Origin: DUQU01 sp964481475
GTDB lineage: Bacteria; Bacillota_I; Bacilli_A; Acholeplasmatales; UBA5453
NCBI GenBank assembly: GCA_964481475.1
Contig: CAYZTG010000002.1
Coordinates: forward strand, 1-64,000
Direction of reading: 5' to 3'
DNA length: 64,000 bases
A model generated the notes under the pieces. That model was not told the DNA's origin. It was given only the letters and a program-made list of their open reading frames with translations, and made no database searches. A program made the position numbers and the translations under genes. Below are positions 63,668-64,000 of this stretch, one piece after another; the first letter of the stretch is position 1, and each line of letters begins with the position of its first letter.

Positions 63668-64000
63668 ATGAAGTATAAAGAAGCCTTTAATAGTCTTAAA
63701 GTTAGTTCATTAACTGAAGAAGAAAAAGGATTGGTTACTAGTGTTTTAAGTAAGAAAACAAAACAAAAACTTATTTTTAGTTTAGTTTTGTTTTTAAGTT
63801 TGCTAATAGTAAGCATAATTTTTATCTTATTAAAAGCGGGCCGCTTTACTCCACTCTATTTACAAGTAATTTTTGTTATCTTTTTACTTACTGTAACATT
63901 AACAACTATTGTTTTTTATTATTATTATAAAGATAATAAAGATAATTTTAATTTTTATTTTAAACTTTATAGAGGATTCGATTTAACAATTTATCTTATT
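63668..64000 (+). CDS. membrane protein of unknown family, cut by the window end
   Basis: Starts with ATG 63668, one base after the translocase stop, and is open to the last base (111 codons). MKYKEAFNSLKVSSLTEEEK is a soluble N-terminus; two hydrophobic segments lie at about residues 37-56 and 64-85, then a Tyr/Asp/Asn-rich stretch. No recognised family. It is the third gene of the translocase operon. Confidence 0.7.
   Translation, partial: MKYKEAFNSLKVSSLTEEEKGLVTSVLSKKTKQKLIFSLVLFLSLLIVSIIFILLKAGRFTPLYLQVIFVIFLLTVTLTTIVFYYYYKDNKDNFNFYFKLYRGFDLTIYLI

Noticed and set aside
1..64000. CRISPR array, insertion sequence, phage or defence island
   Set aside because: No regularly spaced repeats, transposase, integrase or clustered defence genes were seen; the single Fic gene is not enough to call a system.

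Overview
The window is a gene-dense, very AT-rich piece of a low-GC bacterial chromosome. It looks like a wall-reduced or Mollicutes-adjacent member of the Bacillota (Acholeplasma, Izemoplasma or Haloplasma-like); the exact genus cannot be read from the sequence. Every long reading frame closes cleanly with TGA as a stop codon, and a complete release factor 2 gene is present. That argues against Mycoplasma or Spiroplasma, where TGA means Trp. No phage, transposon, CRISPR or rRNA gene is visible. Two runs of ten N (16347-16356 and 45210-45219) split pdhD and secA, but both genes are intact apart from the assembly gap.

Layout. 1-4.7 kb: tRNA-Gly (cut by the window edge), tRNA-Arg, an M50-like membrane protease, a small guanylate-kinase-like protein, an amino-acid ABC transporter behind a lysine-class riboswitch, and tRNA-Thr. 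4.8-10.9 kb: leucyl aminopeptidase, tRNA-Pro, cold-shock protein, Fic protein, MFS transporter, CvfB and a short archaeal/eukaryal-type ProRS. 10.9-16.7 kb: lipoate-protein ligase divergent from a four-gene pyruvate dehydrogenase operon. 16.8-24 kb: YidD, NfeD plus stomatin/SPFH, an EF-G paralogue, a zinc-ribbon protein, HPF, SOD and RqcH. 24-30 kb: gmk-rpoZ, uvrC plus an overlapping DEDDh exonuclease, RNase J and CoaD. 30-33 kb: a zinc uptake operon ending in its own Fur-family regulator. 33-42.6 kb: rimP-nusA-ylxR-ylxQ-infB-rbfA, priA-fmt, PgpA and a membrane protein with a decayed HD-GYP-like domain. 42.6-49.5 kb: S-box riboswitch and metK, LemA, secA, pepF and cyclophilin. 49.5-64 kb: nagB/nagA, prfB, YitT, C-terminal processing protease, recX, glgB-glgP, a HAD phosphatase, a membrane protein of unknown family, an SftA-like DNA translocase and a gene cut by the right edge.

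How the genes fit together: mostly translation, secretion, central carbon and amino-sugar metabolism, and glycogen turnover. Control is largely by riboswitches and intrinsic terminators, with a few palindromic operators (zinc operon, sodA, pdh/lplA). No obvious multi-gene novel system was found. The best leads are small: the unknown membrane protein paired with an FtsK translocase lacking membrane segments, the membrane-bound decayed HD-GYP protein, an OB-like/DEDDh exonuclease overlapping uvrC, an EF-G paralogue without the catalytic His, and a 17-bp RNA hairpin before a reduced comFC-hpf pair.
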